A stretch of DNA of 64,000 bases from Rehmannia glutinosa (GCA_016081115.2 CM071924.1:95866616-95930615), one strand, 5' to 3'. Shown: positions 12,205 to 23,982, counted from the first letter of the stretch. A program made the numbers and translations. Notes: a model not told the origin generated them from the letters alone.

Positions 12205-12538
12205 TTAGCCACAGGCATTGCAAACACAGAAAGGACCATCAAAACCTACATTTTCAGTACATTGGACAGTGGTTGAAGGTCCAAATTTGTTCTTGCAGAA
12301 AGCTGAACATTTATCAGTGTTCCCATTTTCACAGAGTATTTCAGGATGTATTTCAAAGCATTCCTTAGCAACTCTCATCTCCACTGCACAAAAAATAAAA
12401 TGCAAATTATTGTTATATTTTCTTTTTTCAAAACATAAAAAATAAAAATACACCAAATGAATTCTTGGGAGGGAATTAAGTTATACCTGAAAAAAGGGCT
12501 GCAATTACAAATATGCAAAAGATTTGGAGTTTAGCCAT
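12205..12538 (-). CDS. Defensin-like secreted cysteine-rich peptide, copy 1
   Basis: Two exons on the minus strand, 12538-12487 and 12383-12205, joined in phase; 76 residues. Exon 1 encodes a hydrophobic signal peptide (MAKLQIFCIFVIAALFS). Exon 2 encodes the mature peptide with eight cysteines spaced C-x8-C-x7-C-x3-C-x11-C-x10-C-x-C-x2-C. The C-x3-C and C-x-C pair is the signature of the cysteine-stabilised alpha-beta fold of plant defensin-like (DEFL) peptides. The one intron after the signal peptide is typical for the family. Probable role is antimicrobial defence or peptide signalling; the target cannot be read from sequence. A close paralogue lies at 20289-20652. Confidence 0.88.
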
Positions 12539-12893
12539 TCTTAACTAGAATTAAGAAATTTGAGAGTGAAAGAGTCCATAGTCCCCACAGGTCCTTTTAA
12601 AGGTTGAAATGAGTGTGGTTAAATTGTTCATCCAAAATATCCCAATGAAATGTGTCAAATCTTGTTGAATAGTTAAAAAATATTCCGTGAAATATATATA
12701 TGTATTTTGTTTTGGATTTTGAGGATCTTGGTAATATAGTGGTTTCATAAGGGCCTTTTGTAGAGTTGGAAATTGGAATTACTTTATTTTTGTAATAAAT
12801 TAGCCGGCTTGACTACACTTGCTATAGTAAGGGAATTTCTTGCCTGGTTTAACTAGATAGCAAAATCTGAGACAAATCCTTATCAAATATTTA

Positions 12894-13493
12894 GGCGTAG
12901 TTTGTTTATGTTTCTAAGAGACTATTTTCATTTTTCAACTATTTATAAAAGTGGAGTCATGTTCGTCCATAAAATTTTCAATGGAAATCATCATTTTCAT
13001 TTCCTTTTTTTTTCACACATTCATTTCCTATTTTTTTCACATAAAACGGCATCTCAAACTTATAATTTCGATTCTCAAATATATACATTACCCTACATTA
13101 CTCATCAATCAGTATTATTATATTTTAACTCAATTATATTTGTAGGACCCACCACTATCAACTATATCTTCTTAAAATATTACTAATTTTAAATTATATC
13201 TATCTAATAGGACTCACAACCTACAATCTTACAAATATAATATTCTATATTCAAACTAAAATATTGACAGTGGACCCCACCACTATAAACTTTTAAATTA
13301 TTATATACATAAAATAATATTTCAAAACTACTCAATCAAATACAGTCTCATTTCTAACCCCACATAAAACACATTTCAATTCATTCTTCCAAACATAATT
13401 TCAATTTCCACACGAAAAATAATAAATTCTCAAAATTCTATTTCCAACTCCAAAAACTGGAAATGGACCATGAAAACATAAACAAACAGACCC
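12894..13493. mobile_element. 600-bp inverted-terminal-repeat element (Harbinger/Tourist-like?)
   Basis: Ends GGCGTAGTTTGTTTATGTTTC and GAAAACATAAACAAACAGACCC are inverted repeats. The paralogous copy near 20985-20992 lacks the whole block (atatttaacatc), so the boundaries are supported by an empty site. The target duplication is only two or three bases (TA or TTA/TAA), which fits PIF/Harbinger-type MITEs, but the class is an inference. Confidence 0.75.
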
Positions 13494-13663
13494 TAAACAT
13501 CTCTTGGTTTCTAATATGGTATATAAGCGGCTAAAATACTATTTTAACATCCAAATATAGTCAACATATCAAACATGCCAAAGATCCACGTATTTTTATT
13601 TGGTAACCGACCTGACCCGAAGCCTGTGTTCGGGCGATCCGTGAACTCTTGACCGTCGATAAT

Positions 13664-14636
13664 TAGAGATGTTAAACGGGCTGGCCCTAGCCCTATAGGG
13701 CCAGTCCTAACGGGCTTCGGGCTAAATGGGCCACTACTATGCGAGCTGGCAATATGCGAACATAACCCTAACCTAAGCGGGTTTCAGGCTAAACGGACCA
13801 CTATCGAGCCACAAGCCAAAAAATTATTATTTTTTATTTAAATTTAATTTTTATACTAAAGCATGTATAACAATATAACATTCAAACTAAATATGCAAAA
13901 CTAAATTACACAATTTTTTTATGTTGCATTACAAGGATAAAAATTTTAAAATTCAAATATAATCAAACATCATCATTATCGACAAAGGCTTTGAAACTTT
14001 AAGAACATACATACTGCAATAAGAGTTAAAACAAAAATATATGCAATTAAAACTCATTTCTAAAATAAAAATAGAAACAACAAATTACAATGTAGAATGA
14101 TAAACACTATATAATTAATATTTTCTTAATACATTTTGATTTTTGTCAAACAAATTAAATAAATATAAATAATGATAAAACACGATTTGATGTTCAATGT
14201 TTGTGCGTGAGATAAGTTGGAATCTCAAAATACAACAAATTCATCTTTATAATTATTTGCTTAAAGTTTCAATTATTTGTCACATTTAAGTCACGAAAAT
14301 TTTAAGCTATTTAGATTATAGTATATTGCATTTATTAGAGAGATATAAATTAAATAGCATTTTAAATCATCATAATTGATTACATTTTAAGTCACTATAA
14401 AAATATCTTTCTTAGGAAATGTTACGTAAATTTTGTTATCCCTTAATTCACCAATCCTCTATTTTGAAAAATCAAAAATACCAAAATTCAAAAAAAAAGG
14501 GGGGGCTGATGGACCAACCCAGTTGGTCGGGCAGAAAAAGCCCGGATTTAAACGGTCTAGAAAAACCTGACCCTAACCCTATTTTTTCCGGGCTAAACGG
14601 GCTAGCCTGTGGGCCCGAGCCCATTTAATATCTCTA
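13664..14636. mobile_element. Non-autonomous hAT element with perfect 8-bp duplication
   Basis: 973 bp, ends TAGAGATGTTAAACGGGC and GCCCATTTAATATCTCTA. The 8-bp repeat tcgataat lies on both sides (13656-13663, 14637-14644). The paralogous segment near 21146-21165 has a single tcgataat and no insert. GC-rich subterminal CGGGC/GGGCT repeats surround an AT-rich non-coding core. Confidence 0.92.
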
Positions 14637-14769
14637 TCGATAATGCTACTTGATAGCGCTCCAATTTAGGGCATTGTTTAATGAGTTGGAGGATAAATTT
14701 TGCTCTATTTTAGCATTTGGCGACAGAAAGTCTCTCAGTTGGAGATGACCTAATTAAGTAAATTATATC

Positions 14770-15871
14770 GAGGAAATTGCACTTTTGGTCCCGTAAGAAA
14801 AGGGGTCAAGCACTTTTAGTCCCACAATTTGCATTTAGGCACATTTAGTCCCATATGATTCAAAAGTTGCAATTTTAGTCCCAACACTAACGGAAAACTT
14901 AACTGGCCGTTAACTCTATTCTGACAGGACCAAAAATGCATTTTATCCGAAAATTAATTAAAAAAAATCTGAAAAAAATATCAAACAATTTTAAAAATAT
15001 TTCAAAAATTTTAAAATTATTTCACTTTATTAAAAAAGATATATAAAAAGTCCAAAAAATTTAATATCTAAAAATTAAAATAAAAAAATATGATGATTTG
15101 TCTAAAAAAATTGAAGTTATTTTCAAATCCCGAAAATTAGAAAAACAAGAAATGTGAAATTTGTTAAAAAAAACTACACATTGTTTTAAAAAAATCGGGA
15201 TATTAAAATACTGAAATTTATTTTTAAAAAAAAATCCAAAATTTGTTTAAAAGTCTTAATATTATTCCAAAATTGGGATATTAAAATCTGATAACTTTTT
15301 AAAAAAACTTCCAGATCTTTTTAAAACATTTTTCGATTTTTAAAAAGTGTTTTGATTTTTTTTTGAATTTAAAATATTTTAAAAAATTTAAAGTAAATGT
15401 CAATTTTTTGTAAAAAAATGATTTATAATTATTTTGAAAAAATTCCATATTTTATTTTTATAATTTTTGGATTTTAAAACAATTCCCATTTTTTACTATG
15501 TTTTGTTTTTTGAATAAATTATCATATTTTTAGATTTTAAAATATTTTTAAATATTTTTATGACTTTTTAAATAAATTTCAAATAATTTTAAATTTTATT
15601 GAAACATTTTCCAAAATTGTTAGACATTTTTCAGATTTTTCAAATATTTTTTCTATTTTTTTATTAATTTCCGGATAAATTCACTTTTGGTCCCGTAAGA
15701 ATAGAGTTAACGGCCAGTTAAGTTTTCCGTTAGTTTTGTGACTAAAATTGTAACTTTTGAATCATATGGGACTAAATATGCTTAAAAAAATTATTTGGGA
15801 CCAAAAATATAAATTGTGGAACTAAAAGTGCTTGACCCCTTTTCTCATGGGACCAAAAGTGCAATTTCCTC
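14770..15871. mobile_element. MULE-type element with ~190-bp terminal inverted repeats (family C)
   Basis: 1102 bp. Ends GAGGAAATTGCACTTTTGG and CCAAAAGTGCAATTTCCTC extend inward as inverted repeats of nearly 190 bp containing repeated GGTCCC/GGGACC strings. Flanks aaattatatc and aaattatagc (10 bp, one mismatch) are the target duplication. The core is AT-rich, with no open frame. Long TIRs and a 9-11-bp duplication fit Mutator-like elements. Confidence 0.85.
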
Positions 15872-16699
15872 AAATTATAGCGCTTGACATGTTTGAAATT
15901 AAAAATGGTCGTCGTAACATTTGGAATTTTGTAACTTTGGATAAAGAGAAAAAATTAATTTGGATTACAAAAAAAGGTCGCATGCTTATGCATTTATGCA
16001 TGTATTGCTGAGTAGAAAGATGAGGATATGAAAGTGCAGCATATAAATTTGGCTTAAACACTGGCTCGTTTGGGAAATTTGATTGGTCAGAATAAATTGT
16101 TTAATCCATGTTTACCAATTGTTTGGATCTTTGACCATAGCCCGTGATACTAATCTCGGCACGTTTTGTTTGTCCCGCTTTTGGTTGATAACTGATCCGA
16201 GGTGAAATTATATAATCCTATTCAACTCCAATCATCCTATGAATAATTATTGACGAATTTGTCCCTCATTTGTGTGGATAGTATTACATTTCTATTTTCC
16301 ATTTGGGGTAGTTTGGTCATTTCGGAATTTATCCAACTTTATTATTGTAATACCCAACTTAAGATTTGGTATTTATCATATTATTAGTAATATTATAACT
16401 AGTATTGTTATTAGTCTTAAAAAAATTATTTTATTATATTAAGATAATATATTATTGTTGGGCCACCATCGATCCAATTTAGTTCAAACCCATTTAATGG
16501 TCCAGTCATTTATTTTATTTTATCAAAATCCAAAATCTATTTAAATAAGATCAAGTTCCATTATATATGTAATATATGTTAATATTATTACTATTATTAT
16601 TACATTGTATTATTATTTTATTCTTTCATAATAAATAATAAGAATACTATTATACTAGTTTGTTTATATATATATATATATATATATAATAAGAATATT

Positions 16700-17814
16700 C
16701 AATAAAATTTGGTGATAGTTTTAGAGGCTCATCTAGTTCTGCTGTTTCTACACCCGATGTTGAACATACTAGTGATATTGGTACGTTTAATGAGGCGTCG
16801 GTATTTACACCATTAGAGAATTTTTATGACGCGAGGATACCAAAACGTTCGAGAGGAGGCGCGACCCCTTATCTTGAACTTGATACATATTTAACATCTC
16901 CTTTTGATTATATTGAATTTGTAGTAGGGAAGTCAAAGTTCGATTTGTTAAAGTGGTGGTCAAAGAGGTCTTCCTCTTTTCCTATAGTAACTTTAATTGC
17001 GAGGAAATATTAGTCGCTCCCGCCAACCGTCTCCGTAGAGAGCAAGCATTCAAATGAGGAGGTTATATTCTCGATCCTAGACGATCTAGATTAACAAGAG
17101 AAAATCTAGAGGCTCAAGCATTGCTCCACGATTGGACAAACGCCAAGTTGCGTGAACAACACGTCAATTTTGATGATTCCGAAGAAAGTGACAATCTTGA
17201 TACCGGATAAAGCAACGAGTCACAAAATGATTGAAGAATCACGTTGCCACTTGCCACATTCCCTAAGGTAAGTAAAAGGTAAGAGAACTACGTAGGGTTT
17301 TGATTCCTCTATGAGGATACGTAGGCAATTTTATTTCAATATTCAAAGTTAAATTTCAAATTTTTAACTTAGAATATTAAAATAAAACTCAAACCCTTTC
17401 TTTTTTTTTCTTTTTTCCTTTCTTTGTGGTTTGTACTTTGTAATTTAAATTTTATACGAAATTGTATTAACTTGTAATTTTATTTTTATATTGTACTTTG
17501 GAATTGTAATATCTTAGAATTTTTTATTTTGTAAATTGTAAGTTGTAATTTTACTTTTAAATCAATAAAATTATTTTTTGTGTTACTCAATTTCATTTCC
17601 TTCATCAATTGTGTTAATTTATTAATATTAAAAACTCAAAAATTTAAAAAAAAAAAGAAAAACCGGCCAAATCGAATCGGAACCGGCGGTTCGGAATCAG
17701 AACCGGAATCGAAACCGTCTATAAGACGATTAGGTTCCGGTTCCACTCTTTGGGCAAACCGGAACCAGCGGTTCCAAACCGTAACCGATGGTTCCGAACC
17801 GTTGGACATGTCTA
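16700..17814 (+). pseudogene. Decayed hAT transposase, C-terminal dimerisation region, with 3' element end
   Basis: Reading 16700-17210 in two frames gives hAT transposase C-terminal motifs: ELDTYLTSPFD, FDLLKWWSKRSSSFP, then after a frameshift GGYILDPRRSRLTRENLEAQ and LLHDWTNAKLREQ. A TAG at 17011-17013, a frameshift just after it, and a TGA between AFK and GGY show it is dead. Downstream, 17660-17814 holds AACCGG/GGTTCC-rich subterminal repeats and ends ACATGTCTA, a hAT-like terminus. The matching 5' terminus was not found, so the element is truncated. This could be a relic of a source of transposase for the hAT MITEs here. Confidence 0.82.
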
Positions 17815-17994
17815 ACGAAGATGATGTTGACGGACCAGAGAAAGGGTGGTGACAGTATTTTTAAGTTATTATTTTTTGGATTATCATTGATAAATAATAT
17901 TGAGGTTTAAAAAGTTGTATAATACTATTAGGTTTTTAATTGGGTAAGGATAAATTAGGAAAGATTTGGGGGTGTATTAAGTAAATATATTATA

Positions 17995-18277
17995 GGGATA
18001 ATGACAAAAACACCCCTGAGGTTTGGGCTAATTACAAATAAGACCAGAGTTCTTTGAAAATTACAAAAACACTCTTGAGGTTTGATTTCGTCTTACATTT
18101 TTCCAGGTGATTTTAAAAAATATTTCAAAAAAAACCCTGACATTTACAAAAACATTGCATTTACCCCCCTTAAATTTAAGACAAAACGAAACCTGAAGGG
18201 GTTTTTTGTAATTTTGAAACATCTCTGGATTTTTTTATAATTAGCCCGAACCTCAGGGGTGTTTTTGTAATTATCCC
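17995..18277. mobile_element. MULE-type MITE, family A copy 6
   Basis: 283 bp with typical ends and a perfect 9-bp target duplication, tatattata (17986-17994 and 18278-18286). One of the best-preserved copies; useful as a family reference. Confidence 0.9.
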
Positions 18278-18924
18278 TATATTATATTTAAAAGTTGTAT
18301 TAAGAGAGTGGGGTATATTGATAAATTTTGGGGGTGTGAATAGCGTCGCCCTCTTTTTATTTAGTCTCATGCTATTTCAACATAATCCTAATCTCTATTT
18401 CAATTTTCAGAAATTTCTTTTTAGCCATAGGAACCCAATTAAAGTTTCTAGACTTTATAATTTAACCCCCACAGTTTTTCAATTAAGTCGAGAATTATAA
18501 ATTTATTTTTTTGTGTTCTTTCTTGTAAGCCCCATGAGTTATATTTTTGGTTAAATTTCCCCATTAGGAGCCCTACCTTATTATATATGCACTTGTACCT
18601 TGAATTATAGTTGGAACTTATTTTCAATCACTTAATTATACCAATATTTATTGTAGGTGACGAAGAACTAGACGTTTAGGCTTTCTAACTTCAAACTTCG
18701 TACGACTATCAACTGCATTTGAGGTAGGAATTTTTCTTTACACTTTTAAGTGCAAAGTTTAATTGTCTTTATTAAATATGTACCATGTATAATTTTATGA
18801 ATTTTATGTTTGACAATGTGATTATAATTGTTGAACTTGATGTGCATATTATATGTAAAATCCTCCAGTGCCCCTATGATCTTTCATTTCAAGAATTAAT
18901 GTTTATTTATGTGAAATGACAAAG

Positions 18925-19030
18925 TAAGCTTCGGGCAAATGGCAAATTATCACTTCGGTCAATGACAAAGTAGGCTTCGGCCAATGGAAAAGTATATGTG
19001 TGGCTTCGGCCAATGGCAAAATATATGTGC
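18925..19030 (+). repeat. Short tandem repeat, GCTTCGGCCAATGGCAAA-like
   Basis: Four imperfect units of about 25-30 bp with the core CTTCGGCCAATGGCAAA. Non-coding; no function visible. The flanking 18278-18924 shows nothing I can name. Confidence 0.6.
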
Positions 19031-19131
19031 TTAAATTTGTTAAATCATGCTAGTATATATTTAATTATTCATACTGAATATGTGTTACTCATCTCCTATG
19101 TTCAAATTCTTTTCAGATTAAATGGAAGGAT

Positions 19132-19659
19132 TAGAGGTGTCAAAACGGGCCGGCGGGGGCGGGCCCCGTGGCCGCCAAAACCCGCCACTTGGCGGGCGGG
19201 GCGGGGCGGCCCGCCAGTGGCGGGCGAGAAAGCCTCAACCCAACCCAACCCGCCTTGGGCTGCGGGTTGGGCGGGCCGCCCGCCAAAAATTAAAAAAATA
19301 AAAAATAAAAAAATATTTTTTATTTATATTATTAATTTTAATGAATTAAATATACTAATGGATAACAAGTAAATATTTTATAAAAATATTATATATACTT
19401 TTATAAGAGATAAAAATATAAAAAATCAATTATCCTATTTTTTTTGTCTATTTTATCTAATTTTTCATTTTTTTCTTTTTTTTTTTTATTTTCTGGCGGG
19501 CTAGCCCGCCGGCCCGCCAACCCAACCCGCCAAGCCCGCGGCCCGCGGCGGGCTAGCCCGTTTAGGCCCACCCTTTGGCGGGCTACTAAATACTTAACCC
19601 ACCCCCTACCTTAGGCGGGGGCGGGCGGCCCGACGGGCGGCCCGTTTGACAAATCTCTA
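19132..19659. mobile_element. Non-autonomous hAT element with GC-rich ends
   Basis: 528 bp, ends TAGAGGTGTCAAAACGGGCC and GGCCCGTTTGACAAATCTCTA. Perfect 8-bp duplication ggaaggat (19124-19131, 19660-19667). Subterminal zones consist of GGCGGG/CCCGCC repeats around an AT-rich core. The terminal string AAACGG echoes known Ac-type transposase binding repeats. The short open frame across its left end is not a gene. Confidence 0.92.
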
Positions 19660-20288
19660 GGAAGGATCTTGCTTGCCAATGTTGGGGATAGCCGAAGACT
19701 TTATACTTTAGTTATTTAAATTTTTGACTTATTGACTGGTTTTTAAATTCAAACAAATGCAACGTACTATCTCTTAGTTTATTGTAATATTATTAATATT
19801 TATTTTCAATCTTAGCTAATACTCTAAGGTTGCTTATTTCAGAATTATTTTTAATAATTTATTTTAAACTTCATTATTGCTTCCGCTCGAGTTATCTATT
19901 TTATTTTAAAATATAAAAAAAGGGTAAGTGGCGCAGCGAATATTATTATACTATGTCTTATAAAATCAGAGTAGTGCAACGAAAGTGTGATGGATTTTTG
20001 GATTTATTAATAAATAGTTCCATTTGTTTTTTTAGATGTGTCTTATGCGCGCGTATCTAAATACACTTTCTTATTATATTAAGTTTAAAAAAATACATTT
20101 TTTTTTATTTTAGTAATGCTCAAAAACCTTTATTAAAAGTGGACCGTTACAATTATCCCCTAAAATAATCACACGTTATAATCATACTTCTCAAACACGT
20201 TATTGAACTCAATTATATTATCCAATCATAACTTATCCAAATTATTTTATCAATTCAATCAATAATCGCAAACGAGTCCCTAGAGTTT

Positions 20289-20652
20289 TTATTTTTTGGT
20301 ACAGTCATTGCAAACACAGAAAGGACCCTCAAGACCTATACTTTCAAAACATTGCACAGTGGTTGCAGGTCCAAATTTCTTCTTGCAAAAAGCTGAACAT
20401 TTATCAGTGTTCCCATTTACGCAGAGTATTTCTGTATGTATTTCATAGCATTCAGCCTTAGCAACTCTCATCTCCACTGCACAAAAAAGGAAATGCAAAT
20501 TATTTTTTTTTCTTTTTTTTTTTCCAGATAAATTTTAGGGATAAATTTCACAAAAAGAAAAATACACCAAATGAATTCTTGGGAGAGAATTAAGATATAC
20601 CTGAAAAAAGGGCTGCAATTACAAATATGCAAAAGATTTGGAGTTTAGCCAT
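20289..20652 (-). CDS. Defensin-like secreted cysteine-rich peptide, copy 2
   Basis: Exons 20652-20601 (signal peptide MAKLQIFCIFVIAALFS, identical to copy 1) and 20476-20289; 79 residues. Eight cysteines keep the copy 1 spacing. Differences include AKAECYEIHTEILC near the mature start and a longer tail ending CTKK. The open frame, the conserved splice sites and the kept cysteines suggest both copies are functional. Promoter-proximal sequence is also duplicated, so expression could overlap. Confidence 0.88.
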
Positions 20653-21168
20653 TATTAACTAGAATTAAGAAATTAATTTGAAAATGAAAGAGTCCATAAT
20701 CCCCACAAGTCCTTTTAAAGGTGAAATGAGTTTGGTTAAATTGTTCATCCGAAATATTCCAATGAAATGCGTCAAATCTTGTTGAATATATATATATATT
20801 TATTATTTTGTTTTGTATTATGAGGATCTCCGTAATATAGTGGTTTTGTAAGGGCCTTTTGTAGAGTTGGATTTACTTTATTTTTGTAATAAAGTAGCCA
20901 GCTTGACTATACTTGCTATGGTAAGGGAATTTCTTGCCTAATTTAACTAGATAGCAAAATCTGAGACACAAACCCTTAACAAATATTTAACATCTCTTGG
21001 TTTCTAATATGGTATATAACCGGCTAAAATATTATTTTAACTTCCAAATATAATCAAAATATCAAACATGCCAAATGATATGCATCTTTGTATCTGGTAA
21101 CCGGCCCGACCCGATATAAGGGTCCGGGCGACCCGCGAACTCTTGACCGTCGATAATGCTACTTGATG
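20289..21168. repeat. Segmental duplication, copy 2 (empty-site version)
   Basis: Matches 12205-14655 but lacks the insertions found there. Homology ends near GCTACTTGAT at about 21168, next to an LTR-like relic. Stretch 19668-20288 between the hAT element and this copy shows no gene. Confidence 0.85.
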
Positions 21169-21410
21169 GGACTGGAGAGCTCATGTGATCCTGCAATGTG
21201 GATGTAGCATGTAAGGTCTATGAGGATCAACACTATATAAACCCCATAAATTCACCAGCACAAGGTAATTCATTTAAACTACAAGGCTTCGGATATAAGT
21301 TTCTAGCGACCTCACGACCTGAATTGACTTAGACATCGGAGGATCTTAGCTGAGGACCACTCCGGACTCGTGGCGAACCGATGCGGACTGAAGTACATCT
21401 GATTTCACAT
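21168..21410 (+). repeat. LTR-like relic (core promoter and R region)
   Basis: Contains TATATAAA near 21234 followed about 95 bp later by GACTTAGACATCGGAGGATC, a string characteristic of the R region of many plant LTR retrotransposons. A related string occurs at 43898-43925. No second LTR or coding region is visible, so this is a solo LTR or fragment. Confidence 0.5.
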
Positions 21411-21659
21411 ACAAATTAATAATTAACATAAATATTGACTAAACACCCAAGTTATTTCTTGCATATGCTAAAATCCAAGGGTAATTGTAACTTATTCCCA
21501 TTGGATCCATGAAACTCCTTTGAATATATAAATACTAATTTGTGGGTATAAAAATATAGCTTAGAAAAATTTCAGGTATATGTTCTTTTTGAAAAAAAGA
21601 AATTTATATTTTATCTATTTTATTTTATTTTAAGGCATCTTATAAGAGAAATGTAATAA

Positions 21660-22052
21660 TAGCAGGTCTCTTGTGAGACGGTCTCACGAATCTAAATCCG
21701 TGAGACGGACCTCCTAAGGACTCCATCTTGAGAACATGAACCATGAAAATAAATTTAAAAATAATAATGAACCATGAAGAAACAAAAATAAACCCTAAAA
21801 ACATGAACCATGAAGAATAAACCCGAAAAACAAAAATAAACCCAAAAATAAAAAATAAACCCTAAAAAAAACTAAAAATCCTAAAAACCCAAATCAATTA
21901 AATATAAACCCAAGAAACAAAATAAACCCTAAAAAAACAAATATAAACCCTAAGAAAAATAAAATCTGAAAAAAAAATCCCTTTAAAACTTTGTGTAAGG
22001 GTTCCGTCTCACGGATCTAAATCCGTGAGACCGTCTCACGCAAATTTTTGTC
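21660..22052. mobile_element. MULE-type MITE, family B copy 1
   Basis: About 393 bp. Inverted ends read GTCTCTTGTGAGACGG and CCGTCTCACGCAAATTTTTG, each with an internal hairpin (GTGAGAC ... GTCTCAC). The core is a run of AAATAAACCCTAAAAA-like units that resemble the plant telomere motif. Close copies lie at 37927-38313 and 52777-53164. The target duplication of this copy is unclear. Confidence 0.8.
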
Positions 22053-22321
22053 ATAATAAATTTGGAACGTATTTATAGCCATTTCCTGAAAAATAAACCA
22101 CAAACTTATGTGATTTGAAACGAAGAAATTCTATTCTTTAATACTTTACACCATCAAAATTCAAAATTCAAAATACAAACATAGCATTGTGGTTTCCTAA
22201 CGCTCAAAAAACCAACTATTCTGTTTACTTCCTCATTCAGATTGCAACGAGCACTTAATCTCGCTGAAATTGGTCCTTTTCGTTTTGAACAAGCGCCATC
22301 TTTCTTGAATCGCACAATGAA

Positions 22322-22830
22322 AAGTAGTGTTAGGTACAAGTAGGCACACATGTGGGCGATTTGATCGCAAGCGCAAATAGGTGGGCAAGATAAAAATTAT
22401 CAAAAACACCCAAGTCCATACATATTCCAACCTAAAAACACATTATGACTTACAGATATGATCATAAAATCCACACAACACGTCACAGACTCCACAAAGT
22501 AGTGTTAGATACAAGTAGGCAAACATGTAGGCAGACTGCAAGGCAAATAGGTGGGCCAGATTAAAAATTCATGAAAAGACCCAAATCCATACATATGTCA
22601 ACCTAAAAACACACTATAGACTCTACAGACTCCACACAACACATCACAGACTCCACAAAGTGGGGAAAGAAGTGGGCACAAAAGTGGGCAACGGTGTGGG
22701 CACTCATGTGGGCAACTCCGTGGGCACTCATGTGGGCAACGCCGTGGGCAAAACACATGGCTAATATGTGGGCAACAAAAAAATGTTGGAATAAAGCCAA
22801 GTACAAGCACATTCCAACATAAACACACCA
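22322..22830. repeat. Tandem ~177-bp repeat with GTGGGCA minisatellite
   Basis: Two units begin at about 22322 and 22499 (AGTGTTAGGTACAAGTAGGC and AGTGTTAGATACAAGTAGGC); a third is partial. In the third, 22665-22765 expands into repeated GTGGGCA blocks (GTGGGCACTCATGTGGGCAA twice). The open frames rich in Cys-Pro-His across it are repeat translations. From 22831 to 23820 I see low-complexity and purine-rich DNA and a short repeat of AAGGTTGCCAAGAAAAAGAA at 23431 and 23494. Confidence 0.75.
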
Positions 22831-23729
22831 TTAACTCCGCAAAACATGAATCATTCAACGTTAAATCTCGTTTGGAGTCATATAACGAAACCCTAAACTG
22901 TTTATTATTTTGTTTTCAAAACAAAACCCAAAATGGTTCAAAAAAACTAACTAAAATAAACATATAAGAGAAGAAAATGAAACAACAAACCTTTTCAACC
23001 GAAGAATGAACTTGAATTTTCAAAAACGGAGACGTCCAACAATCGCGATGGATAACACTAACGGAGACGTCAAACAACTCGTCGGAACAGGTGCTCGTCG
23101 GAATAGGTTCTCGTGAGGACGTTCGCGTGTCGAAGAGAGAAAGCAGTGGGGGAGTCGGACGTGAGTCGGACGTGGGTTGGAAGGTGAGAAGAATGGAAGA
23201 TGAGTCGGACGTGGGAGGGAGAGAGAGAGAGTAATGGGCAAATGAAGGGTTCCCGCCTATTCATATTCTTTTTTTTTTTTTTTTTTGGTTTTTTTAAATA
23301 TAAGGGCATTTTAGACTTTTCAGGAGAAAAAAGGGGTATTTTTCATTGTTTAATAAAGTGGGGGTATTTTTCCTTAATACCCCTTGTTGGGGGTATTTTA
23401 CCTAATTTCCCTATTGCAATCAACCAATAAAAAGGTTGCCAAGAAAAAGAAAATTCTCACGTCCGCCATATTAACCAAGAAAAAGAAATTTCTCAAGGTT
23501 GCCAAGAAAAAGAAAACACTACCTGGTATAATGAACCAACAGCCGGATTACAAGGAATTAACATATCAAACAAATATAATTAAATTACCATAATGTCCCT
23601 CAGATAAGTTTAAAAAATTAAAAAATACAGAAATAATCATTAAAATCTGCACCATAAAAAAATATATCCAATGGCTAATATCTGTCCTCACGTACTCACC
23701 CCAGGATAGTGGACTCATTTGATCCAAAT

Positions 23730-23766
<37 letters not shown>

Positions 23767-23829
23767 TAGCAAATCATCACTCCACTGGCAATGTTTGTCC
23801 ACAACTTAACAGTTGAAGACGTTCTCCGT

Positions 23830-23982
23830 TATTTTTTAACGATCATGGTACCAAAAATGCAACTTTAGATTCTTATGGGACTATATTTGTGTAAAAACAA
23901 AACTTTGGGACCAAAAATGCAAACTATGTGTCTAAAACCGCAACGTCCCAAATCCTGTGGGACTAATATTGCAATTTTCTCT
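23830..23982. mobile_element. Fragment related to family C MULE end
   Basis: Carries several GGGACCAAAAATGCAA strings and ends GCAATTTTCTC, resembling the right terminal repeat of the element at 14770-15871. Only one end is present. A (TA)n microsatellite precedes it at 23732-23764. Confidence 0.45.

Larger units (their letters stand above)
12205..14655. repeat. Segmental duplication, copy 1 (carries two later insertions)
   Basis: This segment matches 20289-21168: the defensin-like gene, its promoter side, and further downstream strings such as AACATCTCTTGGTTTCTAAT and GAACTCTTGACCGTCGATAA. Copy 1 is longer because elements at 12894-13493 and 13664-14636 interrupt it. Removing those two blocks restores co-linearity. 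Confidence 0.85.

Noticed and set aside
19132..19372. Gly/Pro/Trp-rich frame of 124 codons
   Set aside because: It is a translation of the GGCGGG subterminal repeats of a hAT element.
21840..22000. Interstitial telomere array
   Set aside because: AAACCCTA-like units are irregular and spaced, and the same block recurs within two other MITE copies, so it is transposon interior rather than a telomere relic.
22598..22858. Cys-His-Pro rich frames resembling a small secreted protein
   Set aside because: They are translations of the GTGGGCA minisatellite; no splice signals or signal peptide support a gene.
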